This document shows positions 11,586 to 23,624 of a stretch of DNA of 64,000 nt, one piece after another. The translations under genes were made by a program, and so were the position numbers. The stretch comes from Silene latifolia (taxonomy: Eukaryota > Streptophyta > Magnoliopsida > Caryophyllales > Caryophyllaceae). The stretch is taken from contig NC_133538.1 of NCBI RefSeq assembly GCF_048544455.1, forward strand, positions 19,619,969-19,683,968. The letters run 5' to 3'. How positions within the stretch are numbered: position 1 is the first letter of the stretch; each line of letters opens with the position of its first letter. The notes beneath the pieces are model-generated. The model was not told where the DNA came from. It ran no database searches and saw only the letters and a program-made list of their open reading frames with translations.

Positions 11586-13191
11586 ATGGCAAGAACTAAA
11601 GGAGGTAACAAGGCACCCCAAAAGAAGACACTTTCCAAAAGGCAACTAGATCTTCAAGCAAAACAATTGTCAAAGGCATTGGTAGTCCATGAGGAAAGGT
11701 TGGAGGTTCAACAACAAAATCCCCCTTTGGAAGCTACAACATCAACAACTCCGGTCATTGAACAATTATCTAATTATCCAGAGGTAATTTTCACTTCCGA
11801 CTCTCATAGGGAGAAATTCATTCTCTTTGCTAAGAAAACCATCATGCCTACTAAGTTTATTTGTGAAGATGCATTGTCAAAGTTGGGTGTTCTTGAACAA
11901 ACCAAAACCTTCTTTGAATCTATGGGATTGGGTAAATTGTTTACAATGAAGGAATTGACATACCCCTCCCTCACCTTGGAATTTTTAAGTTCTATGAAAG
12001 TCACAAGGGTGGAGACTCGAACCAACATCGAGTTTCGTCTTGAAAATGTTGATAGACGCATAACTTATGGCGAATTGGGAAAGATATTAGGCCTTAGTGA
12101 TAACCCAAAATATACAAAGACTCCTATCAAGTATGACCTCGCTCCTCTTTGGATGGCAATTTCCAGAAAGAAATTCATACGCTTTCATGATTGTCGTGCT
12201 CTCTTAGTCCACCATTCGGGCATTAGAGTATGGCATAAGGTCATTGGGAATACTTTGATAGCTAGAAATTGCACAAATCATCTTACCAAGCTCGATTGTG
12301 TTCTTCTTGAGTCGGCCTTGAACATTGGAAGGGAATTTACCAAGCCATACAATGCTCTAAGACTTTTGGTTGAACGATGGCTTAATGTCGATTGTGGCAA
12401 AGAAGGCACCGCCTTTATTGTCAATGGACGACTAGTTACCCATTTGGCTAAGCATTTTAACCGGGATTTCAACAAAAACAACACTTATGTGCCGGTTAAA
12501 GGAGGCCATCTTGTTGATATAGACACCATGATTCACAAGTTCAAGTGGGTCAAACACGACACTCTTGACAACAAATATGGGTGGTTAAGAAATGAAGCTA
12601 GATCCTTCACCTTGCCTTCCAAATTTTGCTGATTGACTGTTCACCGACCGAACTACCTTCTCCCACTCTGTGAAGAGACCTAGTATATAATTCAACAACA
12701 AAGGGGGCGAAATTGCCGAGCCCTCCTCCTCCATTATCACCCCACCTTACCCATTTGAATACCACTAGTTCAAACCCAAAGATGTCGAAGTGGGAAATGA
12801 TTACATGACTCTACTCATGAGGGAAATGCATAATCAAGCTTACAATGATAGAGTAGATGCATACAAGGACCAATATCCGCCCCTTCTACATCTAGCTAGG
12901 CAAGGACTTCTTGATCCGTCTTGTCCTTTGCCTAGTTGGGCGGATAGGGTAGTATTCTTTCCTAGCATTCCTAGTGGTGGTAGACCGGGTGGAGAGGAGA
13001 TGGTTGTTGAAGAGGGTGGTGACCAAGAAGGAGAAGAATAAGAGGTTCAAGAACAAGAAGTCCAAGAAGAGGAAGAGGAAAGTGAGGACGAACAAGCAAG
13101 TGAAAGTGAGAGTGGACATGATTCCACATCTATAGAGGTTGATGATGCCTCAAGAGATGATGATGATGATGATACAATGGGTGAGGATTAG
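11586..13191 (+). pseudogene. Athila-type accessory ORF, interrupted
   Basis: Starts at ATG 11586 (MARTKGGNKAPQKK), with a basic, K/Q-rich N-terminus. It runs to 12632 as one open frame of 349 codons with no retroviral enzyme motif. The middle part (SLTLEFLSSMKV, IEFRLENVDRRITYGELG, ILGL) resembles the Athila ORF-1 family (Pfam family ATHILA ORF-1), whose function is unknown. I recall this family rather than having searched for it. After the 12632 stop a second frame (12790-13041) appears to continue the protein, and after a TAA at 13041 the same frame gives a very acidic tail (EEEEESEDEQASESES, then a D run) ending at 13191. The gene lies where an envelope-like ORF sits in complete Athila elements, but I see no signal peptide and no strong membrane segment. 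Confidence 0.6.
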
Positions 13192-14993
13192 CAAACTTTT
13201 GAGGCTCCTACATTCTTACACCTCTCTTATGGTTTGTCTACTTCTCTTGTTTTTATTTTATCTTGATCATTTTGTGGAGTTCTAGCAACATTGGAGGACT
13301 AACACCTTGGATTCATTAAGGTGTTCTTTATCTTTGTTCCCGACTTGTAAAATCCAAAATGACAATCGTTAGTTTCATGCATAGCATTCCATGTGCATAA
13401 ACTCCCCCGAAATTCATGACATTAGAAATAATGTCTATTTTGGTTTGGGGAAGTCCATGCATATGCTTTGGGAGCTAATTTAAATTATGCTCTCCACCAT
13501 AACAAAAACACATGCATCATTTAGTGTAGTTTAGTATAGCTTGCATTTAGTTTAGAAATCATGCATATTCATTGCATAATTTCCTATCGTATTGGCCATT
13601 GAGGACAATGTCCATACTAGTGTGGGGATGGGAATTTCTAACTTGACTTTTATACAAAATCCAAAAAAATCAAAAATTTCGAAAAATCCAAAAAAATTGA
13701 AAAATTGAAAATCCAAAAACAAGTTAATTTCCTTTGAAGTATAGTCTTGTATATATTATTTTGTATATATTGTGTTTGTTCATCCTTGTTCACATTGATT
13801 GACTACGCCACATCCGAGACATGAGGATATTGAAGACCGCATGGTATGATCTTTCTAATCTCCTTTTTCCTCTTTATGTTAATGACTATGCGGCTTTATT
13901 TTGATTGATGCGGTATAAACAATGTGATTATAGGATTGCATTTAGATTATTTGGCATACTAGTTGGTAGAAGTATATGCATTAGGATGTATAAATGTTAG
14001 TTGCATCATGGCATATAGTTGCATTTAGGAAAAATTTTGCGATACCGTCTATTTGGGAAGCTTAACAAGTGTACATAGGCCCTAGTAGATGCTTTTTCTT
14101 CCAAAGACTTTGCTTGTTAGAATACTTGTAAAACACCCTAGGATGTGTCATGCTAGTATCCTTTGACCCATGGATTAAGGCCTAGTCAAGAGTACCTTGT
14201 GGTGTGATAACTCCTTGGCTACCGTTTATTCCAAGGTGACCCTTGAAACCATGCAACCATCATTCATCCATGTTCTACCATACATTTTGTCATCAAAGGG
14301 AATGGGCACAAAAATTATTCAAATTTGAGTTCAAGAAATGAAATGAAATGTCAAAAAGTTTGCAAAATGCATCAAAATAAAAGAGGAGCAAAAATAGACT
14401 CCTATACTTCAAATATAAGGCACCCTCCTTAAAAATGGGGTGACTTTGAAAATGTTCAAAAAAAATGCAAAAGTTGAAAGTTGTCAAGTATTAAAATGCC
14501 AAACATCAAAAGAAATGGCAAAAAGAAAGTGTTCTCAAATGTCAAATGCCACAAGAAATTGGGGGGGAAACAACAACAAAAGCAAACTCCCACATGAAAC
14601 TCAAATACTATTGATCCCTTTTCCATCGTATCCATTTTTGGGCATGGTAGAGAGGAGACGACCCTTCTTCTTGTCTAGGCAAGAAGGGGAATTCCGCGAT
14701 CCTCCAGTGTTTCTAATATCATAGGGAGTTTATTCTTGACAAAAGCATTTAACGATTGAGGACAAAGGTACCCTAGCTTGACATAACTTGGAGGTGATTT
14801 ATTGGTATCCTTCTAGGCCTAGTAGTTTGAAGAAACCATATCTATGAAGGAGGGTGTACCCTTGAATTGCTTCCCCTTAAGATAATTTCCGCCACTTAGA
14901 TGAGGAAAGTGGCTATTCTTTTTGTAGATGCATCCATTACTTGATTTTGTGTGCTTTAATGATTGGATGTGTCGCCATTTTGGCAAGACCCAC
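13192..14993 (+). other. ATH1 3' non-coding region
   Basis: No credible gene. It contains an A-rich low-complexity tract (13655-13730, repeats of the CCAAAAA type) and the hairpin plus PPT-like box at 13597-13632. ATH2 interrupts it at 14994. Confidence 0.7.
13597..13632 (+). other. Hairpin plus internal PPT-like box (Athila signature)
   Basis: CATTGAGGACAATG can fold on itself and is followed 10 bases later by TGTGGGGATGGG. ATH2 (17991-18027) and ATH3 (43761-43798) carry the same arrangement on their sense strand. It may serve as a second priming site for plus-strand DNA. Confidence 0.55.
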
Positions 14994-16519
14994 TAATACC
15001 CGTCGTGAGGTGTCCAAAATAATATTTATAATCTCCAACTACAACTATAGCTAGCGGCAGTCGGGTCGAACCACAGAGAGGCAGACGTAATTTCTAGTTG
15101 TTTAAATTCGGTCTAAGGTAACAAAAGGTGGGGGTTTGATTTGGTTTGGTCTATAGCTAATAACAATAAAAGAAAAGTAAACTAATGAAATATATAATAT
15201 CAAGTATAAAAAGAGGTACTAGGATGGTCGGTTTGTTATAGTTTCGGCGGCAGCATACTAAACAGGTCCAAATCGAACACATGTGAGGCGGGAAACATGA
15301 GGTCCTCTCGGTCCACTCTTAACAGATAGCATCTTTCGATCTCGCTATAAGTCCCTAATATCACTAATACTGACTCTCGTCCTGAAAAGTGACTAATAAT
15401 CTAAACTTTACTTATCTTTCGATCTCAGCGCAGTTTAGTCATTTCAATTGGTGATCTAACAACTTTCCCTATCTTTCGATCTAATGGGTCAGTCATAAAT
15501 TAAGCATCTAACTGGTCGCATGCATTCGATTCGTTAAATACAACATTAAAATCAATTAAAACGAAAGGTAACCTCACGTGGTCAGTCGATCGACCAGGTA
15601 TGGCAGTCGATCGACTGACACGCGATTTCAGTCCAAATTAATACTTCGCCGCCTACGCTATAATTCCCCTACATCCTAGCACAATTAATTTAGCTACTCA
15701 TGCTAAGGGTGATAACAACAATAAAACTAACAAAATAAAAAGAAGAATTCATGCTTAAAGTAGTAGAACAAACAATTAACATAAAGCGATAAAACGGTTT
15801 CGGGAACCTAACTAGCAATTCTATACTAATAACGAATAAAGATGAACTGAAAGTAGAACGGAAGGAATACCAAAAATTGCGGAAAAACGAAGAACGGAAT
15901 GATTAGAAGTATGAATGAAAATCCAATGCGAAAATAATATCCCGAACCCTAATTATTAAAGCTAATGAAAACTCAATGTAAAACTGATGAATTTCTGAAT
16001 AAAAACTAGATAGATGTATCTGTTGTTCTAGGTTACGTTATATAGCAAACATACGTAACACTTATTATCAAAACCTAAACATAATGGGCTTCAAGTTCCT
16101 CGATCTTTTAATTCTCGTCTGGGATAGCAGCTTGGTCGATCGACTAAGCATGGCAGTCGATCGACTGCTCTTCAGTGTACAGTAGCTTCTGGATCCCGTG
16201 AGTTGGTCGATCGACTTAAGGTAGTGGTCGATCGACTGCTTTAGCTGGTGATCCGCTTCTTTAATCTCGTGGACTTGTCTTTTGGGCCTTGAAATGCGCA
16301 CCAAGCTCGTTCCTCGGGTGAATACTTCACGTCATATGCAATGCAGGATACTCGGGGATAGATTTAGCTTGATTTTCGTCGAATTCTTCACATTTCTGCA
16401 ATAAAGCACAAAAACACGAAAGTAGACGGAAATGGGGGAAAATGTAGCATAAACTAACAAATGAGCTCTGAAATACGTGTAAAATGGGATGTAAAACATC
16501 ATATAAAAGACACGCATCA
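14994..16519 (-). repeat. ATH2 3' LTR
   Basis: Plus-strand ends TAATACCCG...GACACGCATCA; the terminal TG has become TA. Palindrome pairs are at 15585/15606, 16135/16156 and 16206/16227, and a TATA box (minus CTATATAACG) is at 16036-16045. Confidence 0.92.
16135..16236 (-). repeat. Two 21-bp-spaced GTCGATCGAC pairs upstream of the LTR TATA
   Basis: Exact GTCGATCGAC copies start at 16135, 16156, 16206 and 16227, so each pair is spaced 21 bp. They lie 90-190 bp upstream of the TATA box in the sense direction. A further pair (15585/15606, also 21 bp) falls in the transcribed part. Confidence 0.9.
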
Positions 16520-16538
16520 AACTTCCCCAAACCAAACC
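16520..16538 (-). other. ATH2 polypurine tract
   Basis: Sense strand reads GGGTTTGGTTTGGGGAAGT directly before the 3' LTR. It closely matches the tracts of ATH1 and ATH3 and is the likely plus-strand primer site. Confidence 0.8.
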
Positions 16539-17210
16539 CTTGCTTGTCCCCAAGCAAGAACTAGACTCGATCTAATGACCTAATGGAACGAGTTCAAATG
16601 TCAGAGCGAAATGCAACATGTAAAGCCTAAACCAATTTAATGCACAACCAACAATCAATTAGCAAATGAATCATGCAAACGAGTTATGTAGTCGTTAAAA
16701 ACTGCTGAACCGTCAACTGTAGAGACTTATCAAATTGGACTCTCACGGGTCGCTCATATCACTCAAATAAGCATAGGTGAATAATGTAAAGATAGAAAGA
16801 ATTCATTTGTAGTGACACTCACCTAACTACGACCTATAAGAACATGCCTGCAATCTAATATGAAAACAATCTCTACAACCGTACATACGCAATCCAACCA
16901 ACAAAAGACCGTGACACATGCCGAGGTATATATGGGATATGTGAGGTATGGGTAAGAAGAGGCAAAACATTTATGGAAAAGTGGAGGTACAGGTGATCAA
17001 GCTAGTACCGAAACGGAACCATATGGCAACATCCAACTTCTTGCTCAAAAACAAATGAAACGGTTCTATAGCAAGCACAAATCTCACAATCTCCAGGTAT
17101 AAAAGTAATCAACTAACTCCCCATAAGGTATGAATAACGCATGGGAGCAAAAATCGCCAAAAGATAAGGATTTGAATTATGCGAATTTGATTTCTTTTTC
17201 TCGAACCTCC

Positions 17211-17350
17211 GTCGATCGACCTATGATGCCAGTCGATCGACCGCTTCAACAGTACATAACCTCTTTTTTCTTTCTTTTTTCGAATAATTTCTTTTTCACT
17301 TCTTTTCTTTTCTTTTCAACTTTTGTTTCTTTCCTTCCTTTCTTTTCATT
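17211..17350 (-). repeat. Palindrome pair followed by polypyrimidine block
   Basis: GTCGATCGAC at 17211 and 17232 (21 bp apart), then about 100 bp of almost pure T/C on the plus strand. ATH3 has the same unit at 42965-43115. Confidence 0.75.
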
Positions 17351-17990
17351 CTCCCAACTAAATCTCAATAAGAGCATTTACTACCAAAAAACTAAGTAAC
17401 AATCCCAAGGACACGGACTACTAGCTTGACAAAGAACAGGCTATATGTAGGATGTAGTAATGGGACAAAAAGGCTATTTTTGGCAGTGTGGGGTTCATGG
17501 GCAAAACGAATAAAGGGAAACCTCTACCACATGTGTCAACAAACCACAAACCGAATGCATACAGGTATTAAGCAGATTAAGTTCATATTTATGCAAATTG
17601 ATATGACATGTCTTATAAGGAGTACTACTCACATTCCTAAATAAACCGGTCATAGATTTCACCAGTTATAGGCTCTAAATCTCAGAAATATGATGTAGTT
17701 TGCCAATTTTCAAAGTCAAGTCTCAAGTTCAGCAAATAATTAACGAAAACTCGTGGATATGCACTTATACGATTCTACTAATAACATGTTAATCAAGCAA
17801 GGCTTAGGCAAAACAAATGCAAATGCAATATCATCCTTGAAATACTACCGTTCCGACTCGACCTATATGCTAAAATAAACATGCATTTTATTTGTCAATT
17901 TTTTTGAACTTTTTGAATATAAGAATGAAATAAACAATGCAAAACAAAATGTAAACGTGAATGCAAGCAAATGATATGCGACGCAAAACC

Positions 17991-18027
17991 CTTCCCCAAA
18001 CCAAATCGCACAATGTCCCCATTGTGC
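17991..18027 (-). other. ATH2 hairpin plus internal PPT-like box
   Basis: GCACAATG...CATTGTGC (18008-18027) next to a sense-strand TTTGGTTTGGGGAAG box. Same arrangement as in ATH1 and ATH3. Confidence 0.6.
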
Positions 18028-18394
18028 AAAATCATGTAATGAAGAAAAGAGAAATGGGAATTTGCGGGAAAATAAACAAATAAAAATGACGTGAAGTGGA
18101 AATCGGGAACTTACAAGACTTTAAGCGCAGCAAAGGAAACCTCCCCAAACCAGCGTGAGCTAGGAGGTTTCAGTAGCCAGCAGTGCTACTAATATGTACC
18201 TGAAAAGACAAACAAAGTACCACGCATAAAATCAAGAAAGACAATAATGAAGCGGTATTATGTGGAAAATTGAGAAAAATAGAAGAAATAAATAAATGAC
18301 GGAAGATAAAGTGGAGTAGAAAACTCCCTCAATTCCGCAAATCGACCAAACATAGCAGGAGAGAGGTCGTAAACAGGTACAGCAGTGCAGGTAG

Positions 18395-18496
18395 GTCGAT
18401 CGACCACATAACTCAGTCGATCGACCGAGGTGAAAGGAACAGTAGCTCCTGGAACCTGCAGATCAGTCGATCGACCACTCAGGCCAGTCGATCGAC
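18395..18496 (-). repeat. Two 21-bp-spaced palindrome pairs
   Basis: GTCGATCGAC starts at 18395, 18416, 18466 and 18487. Both pairs are spaced 21 bp and the pairs lie 71 bp apart, the same inter-pair distance as in the LTR (16135 to 16206). Confidence 0.88.
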
Positions 18497-18733
18497 TGAA
18501 AATACTGCTGTTACTTCTTATTTCTTCGTATTTGCTCAATTACTTGAGCTAAAGATGTCTAAAAACCTACAAGTGCACAATAATACGCGCCCAAAATTGC
18601 GCAAAACCCAAAATAAAGTCTCAAACGCATAAAATCCTAAGCAAGCAAAATAAAATGCGAAGTTTCACGCACACAAAAGCAATAAAAAGTGTTTAACAAA
18701 AGCAAATAAAAAGTTTGGAAATCATGTGATCAA

Positions 18734-19706
18734 CTAGTAGTTGATCAAGAACGGCCACGGAATGGCCCACTTCGTCGGCTTCTGGCTACTAGAGGTAGCC
18801 TCAACGGTGCTTATCTTATCAGCTGCGCCCTTCTTGGCTTCCACGTCCGTATGGCTCAACGGATCAACACTTTCATCATCTCCCCAGTCAATGACCTCTT
18901 CTTGCTCATCAAAGCCCAAGTCGAACTTCCTTGCTTTGACCGGCTCGTCATCAACTTCCTCATCAGTGGCATAGCTAAGGCAACCAAGACCTCCTCGTGA
19001 AACGATTGGCTTCTTTGCGGTGGGTGACTTGCGACTCTTCCTTCCCAAAACCAAATCTGCCGCAATATCGAGAAATAGACAAATCTTCCTCCAATTTGCT
19101 CCCAATCGGGGCGGAGGGGTTACAACGAGGAATAGAGATAGGCAAATCGGGAAGCACAAAGTACGATTTCTTGTCAGAAACCGTATTACAAGTCACAGGC
19201 CACATGGGGTCCTTTTTCTTAGACGGCTGGGCAAAAACAATAGAATGCTTACCCACTTTAAAAGTCAAGGTTCCTAGACCGACATCTATGACTGCACCAG
19301 CAGTGTGCAGAAATGGCCTACCCAAAATAATGGGTATGTGGGCATCCTCAGGCATGTCAAGTACAACGAATTCGACGGGGAAGAAAAACTTCCCTATTTG
19401 GACGGGGATGTCCTCTAAGACTCCTATTGGCTGGACCGCAGATCGGTCAGCCATATGTACTGTCATATCTGTCACTACGAACCTAGTCAATTTGAGCTTC
19501 CTAGCTAGACTCAAAGGCATGACGCTTATACTAGCTCCTAAGTCACATAATGCCTTCTCAATAGAGAAGGTACCTATATTGCAAGGAACAGAAAAGCTAC
19601 CCGGGTCCTCTAGCTTATGGGGTGCAGTATGAGACAAATAAGAGCATGACTCTTTGGTTAATGCGACAGTATGCACATTTTCAAGTGATTTTTTCTTAGA
19701 CAAGAG
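18734..19706 (-). pseudogene. ATH2 protease and acidic tail
   Basis: Retropepsin-like domain with ALCDLGASISVMPLSLARK as catalytic loop and [18 protein letters not shown] as the C-terminal strand, closely matching ATH1 and ATH3. Upstream, PPKL/HKLEDPGSFSVPCNIGTF is the conserved lead-in. A TAA at 19706-19704 separates it from the preceding frame; ATH3 has a glutamine codon at this spot (KFMKQLLSKK), so a C-to-T change is the simplest cause. Near 19040 the frame shifts and an acidic C-terminal segment (DEEVDDEPVKA, EEVIDWGDDES) continues to 18734. The element encodes nothing beyond this tail, so RT, RNase H and integrase must come from another element. Confidence 0.85.
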
Positions 19707-20422
19707 TTATTTCATGAATTTAGTGTAGGCAGGCACTTGATTGACCAACTCAAGGAAAGGAACTTGTACATTCAAACTACGAATAACCTTTTCAAATTTA
19801 TTGAAAGATACCTGTTCCTTTGTCGGCACTAGTCTCTCTGGATATGGGGCTGAGAGAAGTACCTTAGCCCTCTCTTCTAAGTCTCGCATGCCGTCATCCG
19901 TGGACTTAGGCTGAAAGGCCACCACCTTCTCCCTATTGAAGCTTGAACCCTCCTCAGACCGTCTCAAATGTGAGCCATTGACCGACATTGGGTCGAACTT
20001 CGGAATCGGGACGGACCCATCAGCACTTGCGTCTTGCCCCAATACTTTCGGAGTTGTCGAACCCCAGAACAAATGGTCTCTTAAATTATCGGGCATTGAA
20101 GGACGAAATTTCTCAACATCAGCAGGGGTCTCAGTCGATCGACCACCTTGCTCAGTCGATCGACGAGATGTACGATTCGAAGCTCACCGTAACCCGCATA
20201 TCGGTCGATCGGCCAGGGTATATCAGTCGATCGACTGATATACCTGGTAGACGCCTTGTTCTTGTCATTTTTCGTTAAAGCTTTCTTTTGACTCGGTTTC
20301 GCCTCATTCTTTTCAGGGGCATCCTCGACCATAGCAGGCCCCTCCAGGGTAGACCCACTCCTCAAAGTAATGGCATTCAGGGTCTCTTTCTGGTCAGTTT
20401 GAGCGGGTAAGTGTCCGGGAGC
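19707..20422 (-). pseudogene. ATH2 gag-protease linker with embedded palindromes
   Basis: Continuation of the polyprotein after a TGA at 20425-20423. It contains NAITLRSGSTLEGP, the conserved Athila ITLRSG motif, then a K/E-rich stretch. Two palindrome pairs follow (20134/20155 spaced 21, 20204/20226 spaced 22), translating as DRLSKVVDR and SRSTDIPWPIDR. Next is a second conserved part (NLRDHLFWG, YPERLVPTKEQVSFNKFEKV, VPFLELVNQVPAYTKFMK). The frame changes within the palindrome stretch, between about 20081 and 20096. The conserved parts on both sides match ATH3 at 45480-45900. Function unknown; it links nucleocapsid to protease. Confidence 0.75.
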
Positions 20423-21798
20423 TCAAGTGGTACTCTTACTAGCCAATTGGGCAATTTGGCTCTCTAGTAGCTTCATCCCGGCCTCTCTAGCTTGGGACTC
20501 CTTCAGCAGCAAGTTCTTAAACTCAGCAAAATCAGAACCATGGGGTGGTTGTTGCTGCTGCGGCACATAAGGAGGTTTTTGGTATTGTTGTTGCTTATGA
20601 TGAGGGGGGACATAATCTTGCTGCTGCTGCTGTTGTGGAGGTTGAGTCGGATTCAGGACATTCTGGCTACTCCACCTCAAGTTGGGATGGACATTCGGCT
20701 CATAGTACGTGTTTGTCTGCCTATATTGTTGAAAGGCAGCACAAGACTCAAAGGGGACAGAACAATTTTCTGAGACATGCCCCTCAGCTCCACATCTTCT
20801 ACAGACGAAAGGACCGTCTGAAACAGCGTTAACATGGTACATCCCTCCTTTAGAGGCTCCTCCCAACTCATATTTGTCAAACCTTGCGGTGAGAGCTTCT
20901 AGTGCGAAGAACAGAGGAAGATTCAATTTGCTCTCTCCTCGGTTTCCTCTCGAATTCCCATATTCAGCCTTATGAGTGGCCAAATCATCGATGATTTTCC
21001 ACCCCTTAGTCTCTCCCATGTTCTCAAAAATCGGCCATTGGGCTGCAGATCCAAAATAGCCCTCTCGATCGTCATACTGACCCATTATAGAACTGGTTGC
21101 AAAGACTCCATTTTTCGAACCCATGGTGCGGTATGGTTCGCACCAGTTTCTTGAAACGGACCCATGCTTCATGAAAGTTCTCATCAGGCCCTTGTTTAAA
21201 GCTTGTGATCTGAACTCTAATGGCATTCGTCTTTGAGGCAGAGAAGTACTTTTTGTAGAATGCCAGGGCTAAGGAATTCCAGTCGGTGATCCCATGAGCG
21301 GCTCGGTCAAGATCTCTATACCACTCCCTTGCAGCATCATGAAGGGAGAAAATGAACATGGTCTCCTTGATCTGATCTTGGGTCACACCGGCCGGCGGGG
21401 GTATAAAGCAGCAATAATCAATAAAAATTTCCATGTGCTTGGCTGCATCTTCATTTGCGCTCCCCGAACTAGTTTCTCTCAACCAGGTTAATATAGGAAG
21501 GCTTTGGCTCGAATTTTCTCGCCTCCCCAGGTAGTTCGAATCCTTTGTAGAGATTCGCAGCTGTAGGCTCTGAGTGACTAGCAATGGTTGCTTCTTCAGC
21601 CATGACTGTCTCAGCTGAAGAAATTGAAGCAGGAGATGTAGGTGGATCTCCTTCAAACAGAGCGTTCTCGTAGTAGCTTGACAGCGTACTCAGCTCTTCC
21701 TCTGTCGGTAATACCCTTTGTGATCGTCTCAACTCGCGCAAGGATTTCTTGATCTCAGGATTTAATGGTACTAGTTCACCACCCTGTGACCTGCGCAT
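20423..21798 (-). pseudogene. ATH2 gag (capsid and zinc knuckle), frameshifted
   Basis: Starts at ATG 21798 (MRRSQGGELVPLNPEIK), the same opening as ATH1 (MSRRSQGN). The capsid continues in a second frame (21656-21072) with GVTQDQIKETMFIFSL, AREWYRDLDRAAHGI and LALAFYKKYFSASKTNAI, each with a clear ATH1 counterpart. It then moves to a third frame (21226-20423). A zinc knuckle CRRCGAEGHVSENC (CX2CX4HX4C) lies near 20800, followed by a Q/P-rich stretch. At least two frameshifts are needed, near 21480-21500 and 21080-21200. The insertion is probably not old, because its LTRs remain close, so some shifts may be assembly error. Confidence 0.85.
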
Positions 21799-21900
21799 AA
21801 GAGAAAACTACAAAAAGAATATAAGAAAAGTTTAAGGAACAGAAGTCCCTTAAACTAAAGAAAGACTAAATAGAAACAACTAAAAATTAGAACAATTGCC

Positions 21901-21918
21901 TCCCCGGCAACGGCGCCA
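21901..21918 (-). other. ATH2 primer-binding site
   Basis: Sense TGGCGCCGTTGCCGGGGA, five bases from the 5' LTR. Athila type. Confidence 0.88.
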
Positions 21919-21923
21919 AAATT

Positions 21924-23446
21924 TGATACCCGTCGTGAGGTGTCAAAAATAATATTTATAATCTCCAACTACAACTATAGCTAGCGGCAGTCGGGTCGAA
22001 CCACAGAGAGGCAGACGTAATTTCTAGTTGTTTAAATTCGGTCTAAGGTAACAAAAGGTGGGGGTTTGATTTGGTTTGGTCTATAGCTAATAACAATAAA
22101 AGAAAAGTAAACTAATGAAATATATAATATCAAGTATAAAAAGAGGTACTAGGATGGTCGGTTCGTTATAGTTTCGGCGGCAAAGATACTAAACAGTCCA
22201 AATCGAACACAAGTGAGGCGGGAAACAAGAGGTCCTCTCGGTCCACTCTTAACGAATAGCATCTTTCGATCTCGCTATAAGTCCCTAATATCACTAATAC
22301 GACTCTCGTCCTGAAAAGTGACTAATAATCTAAACTTTACTTATCTTTCGATCTCAAATGTGATTTAGTCATTTCAATTGGTGATCTAACAACTTTCCCT
22401 ATCTTTCGATCTAATGGGTCAGTCATAAATTAAGCATCTAACTGGTCGCATGCATTCGATTCGTTAAATACAACATTAAAATCAATTAAAACGAAAGGTA
22501 ACCTCACGTGGTCAGTCGATCGACCAGGTATGGCGATCGATCGACCGACACGCGATTCATCCAAATTAATACTACGCCGCCTACGCTATAATTCCCCTAC
22601 ATCCTAGCACAATTAATTTAGTTACTCATGCTAAGGGTGATAACAACAATAAAACTAACAAAATAAAAAGAAGAATTCATGCTTAAAGTAGTAGAACAAA
22701 CAATTAACATAAAGCGATTAAACGGTTTCGGGAACCTAACTAGCAATTCTATACTAATAACGAATAAAGATGAACTGATAGTAGAACGGAAGGAATACCG
22801 AAAATTGCAGAAGAACAGTAACGGAATGATTAGAAGTATGAATGAAAATCCAATGCGTAAATAATATCTCGAACCCTAATTATTAAAGCTAATGAAAACT
22901 CAATGTAAAACTGATGAATTTCTGAATAAAATCTAGATAGATGTATCTGATGTTCTAGGTTACGTTATATAGCAAACATACGTAACACTTATTATCAAAA
23001 CCTAAACATAATGGGCTTCAAGTTCCTCGATCTTTTAATTCTCGTCTGGGATAGCAGCTTGGTCAATCGACTAAGCATGACAGTTGATCGACTGCTCTTC
23101 AATGTACAGTAGCTTCTGGATCCCGTGAGTTGGTCGATCGACTTAAGGTAGTGGTCGATCGACTGCTTTAGCTGGTGATCCGCTTCTTTAATCTCGTGGA
23201 CTTGTCTTTTGGGCCTTGAAATGCGCACCAAGCTCGTTCCTCGGGTGAATACTTCACGTCATATGCAATGCAGGATACTCGGGGATGGATTTAGCTTGAT
23301 TTCCGTCGAATTCTTCACATTTCTGCAATAAAGCACAAAAACACGAAAGTAGACGGAAATGGGGGAAAATGTAGCATAAACTAACAAATGAGCTCTGAAA
23401 TGCGTGTAAAATGGGATGTAAAACATCATATAAAAGGCACGCATCA
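21924..23446 (-). repeat. ATH2 5' LTR
   Basis: 1523 bp, TGATACCCG...GCATCA on the plus strand. A TATA box (minus CTATATAACG) is at 22963-22972. A palindrome pair is at 22515/22536, and partly altered pairs are near 23063-23095 and 23130-23165. Most differences from the 3' LTR lie at CAG/CTG. Confidence 0.92.
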
Positions 23447-23624
23447 CCCACCTTGCCTTGCAAGAAGGTTTCCTACCTCATGGTTGTCTTGTTGTGAGTT
23501 GAAGGGGCGGAGTGAGACCCGCTAATTGTCTCATATCGGCTATATTAGTAGGTTAGTTTAAATAAGGGTCCTAGTTTTATCACCTCTTTACTCGGGACGA
23601 GCAAATGTTTGGTTTGGGGATATT
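23447..23624 (+). other. ATH1 tail with polypurine tract (23608-23624)
   Basis: The ATH1 sequence resumes after ATH2. It ends in TTTGGTTTGGGGATATT directly before the 3' LTR, the Athila-type PPT. No gene. Confidence 0.8.

Larger units (their letters stand above)
16539..18733 (-). other. ATH2 non-coding region between protease and 3' LTR
   Basis: No gene recognised. The open frame at 18258-18539 (minus) is open mainly because the palindromes translate as repeats of RST or VDR. The region holds palindrome pairs (17211, 18395, 18466), a pyrimidine-rich block and a hairpin plus PPT-like box. Confidence 0.65.
14994..23446 (-). mobile_element. ATH2: non-autonomous Athila-like element with gag and protease only
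   Basis: Minus-strand element of 8453 bp inserted in ATH1, with a perfect CCCAC duplication (14989-14993 and 23447-23451). The LTRs are 14994-16519 (3') and 21924-23446 (5'). The PBS is at 21901-21918 and the PPT at 16520-16538. Coding is limited to gag and protease, and no pol enzyme is found. Between protease and 3' LTR lie about 2.2 kb of non-coding DNA with palindrome pairs. Confidence 0.92.

Noticed and set aside
18997-19632. 211-codon plus-strand frame opposite ATH2 protease
   Set aside because: Shadow of the protease gene, whose motifs are on the minus strand.
15585-20235. Spaced palindromes as a CRISPR array
   Set aside because: The repeat core is only 10 bp, copies are paired rather than serial, they lie within LTR retrotransposons of a plant and no cas gene is present.
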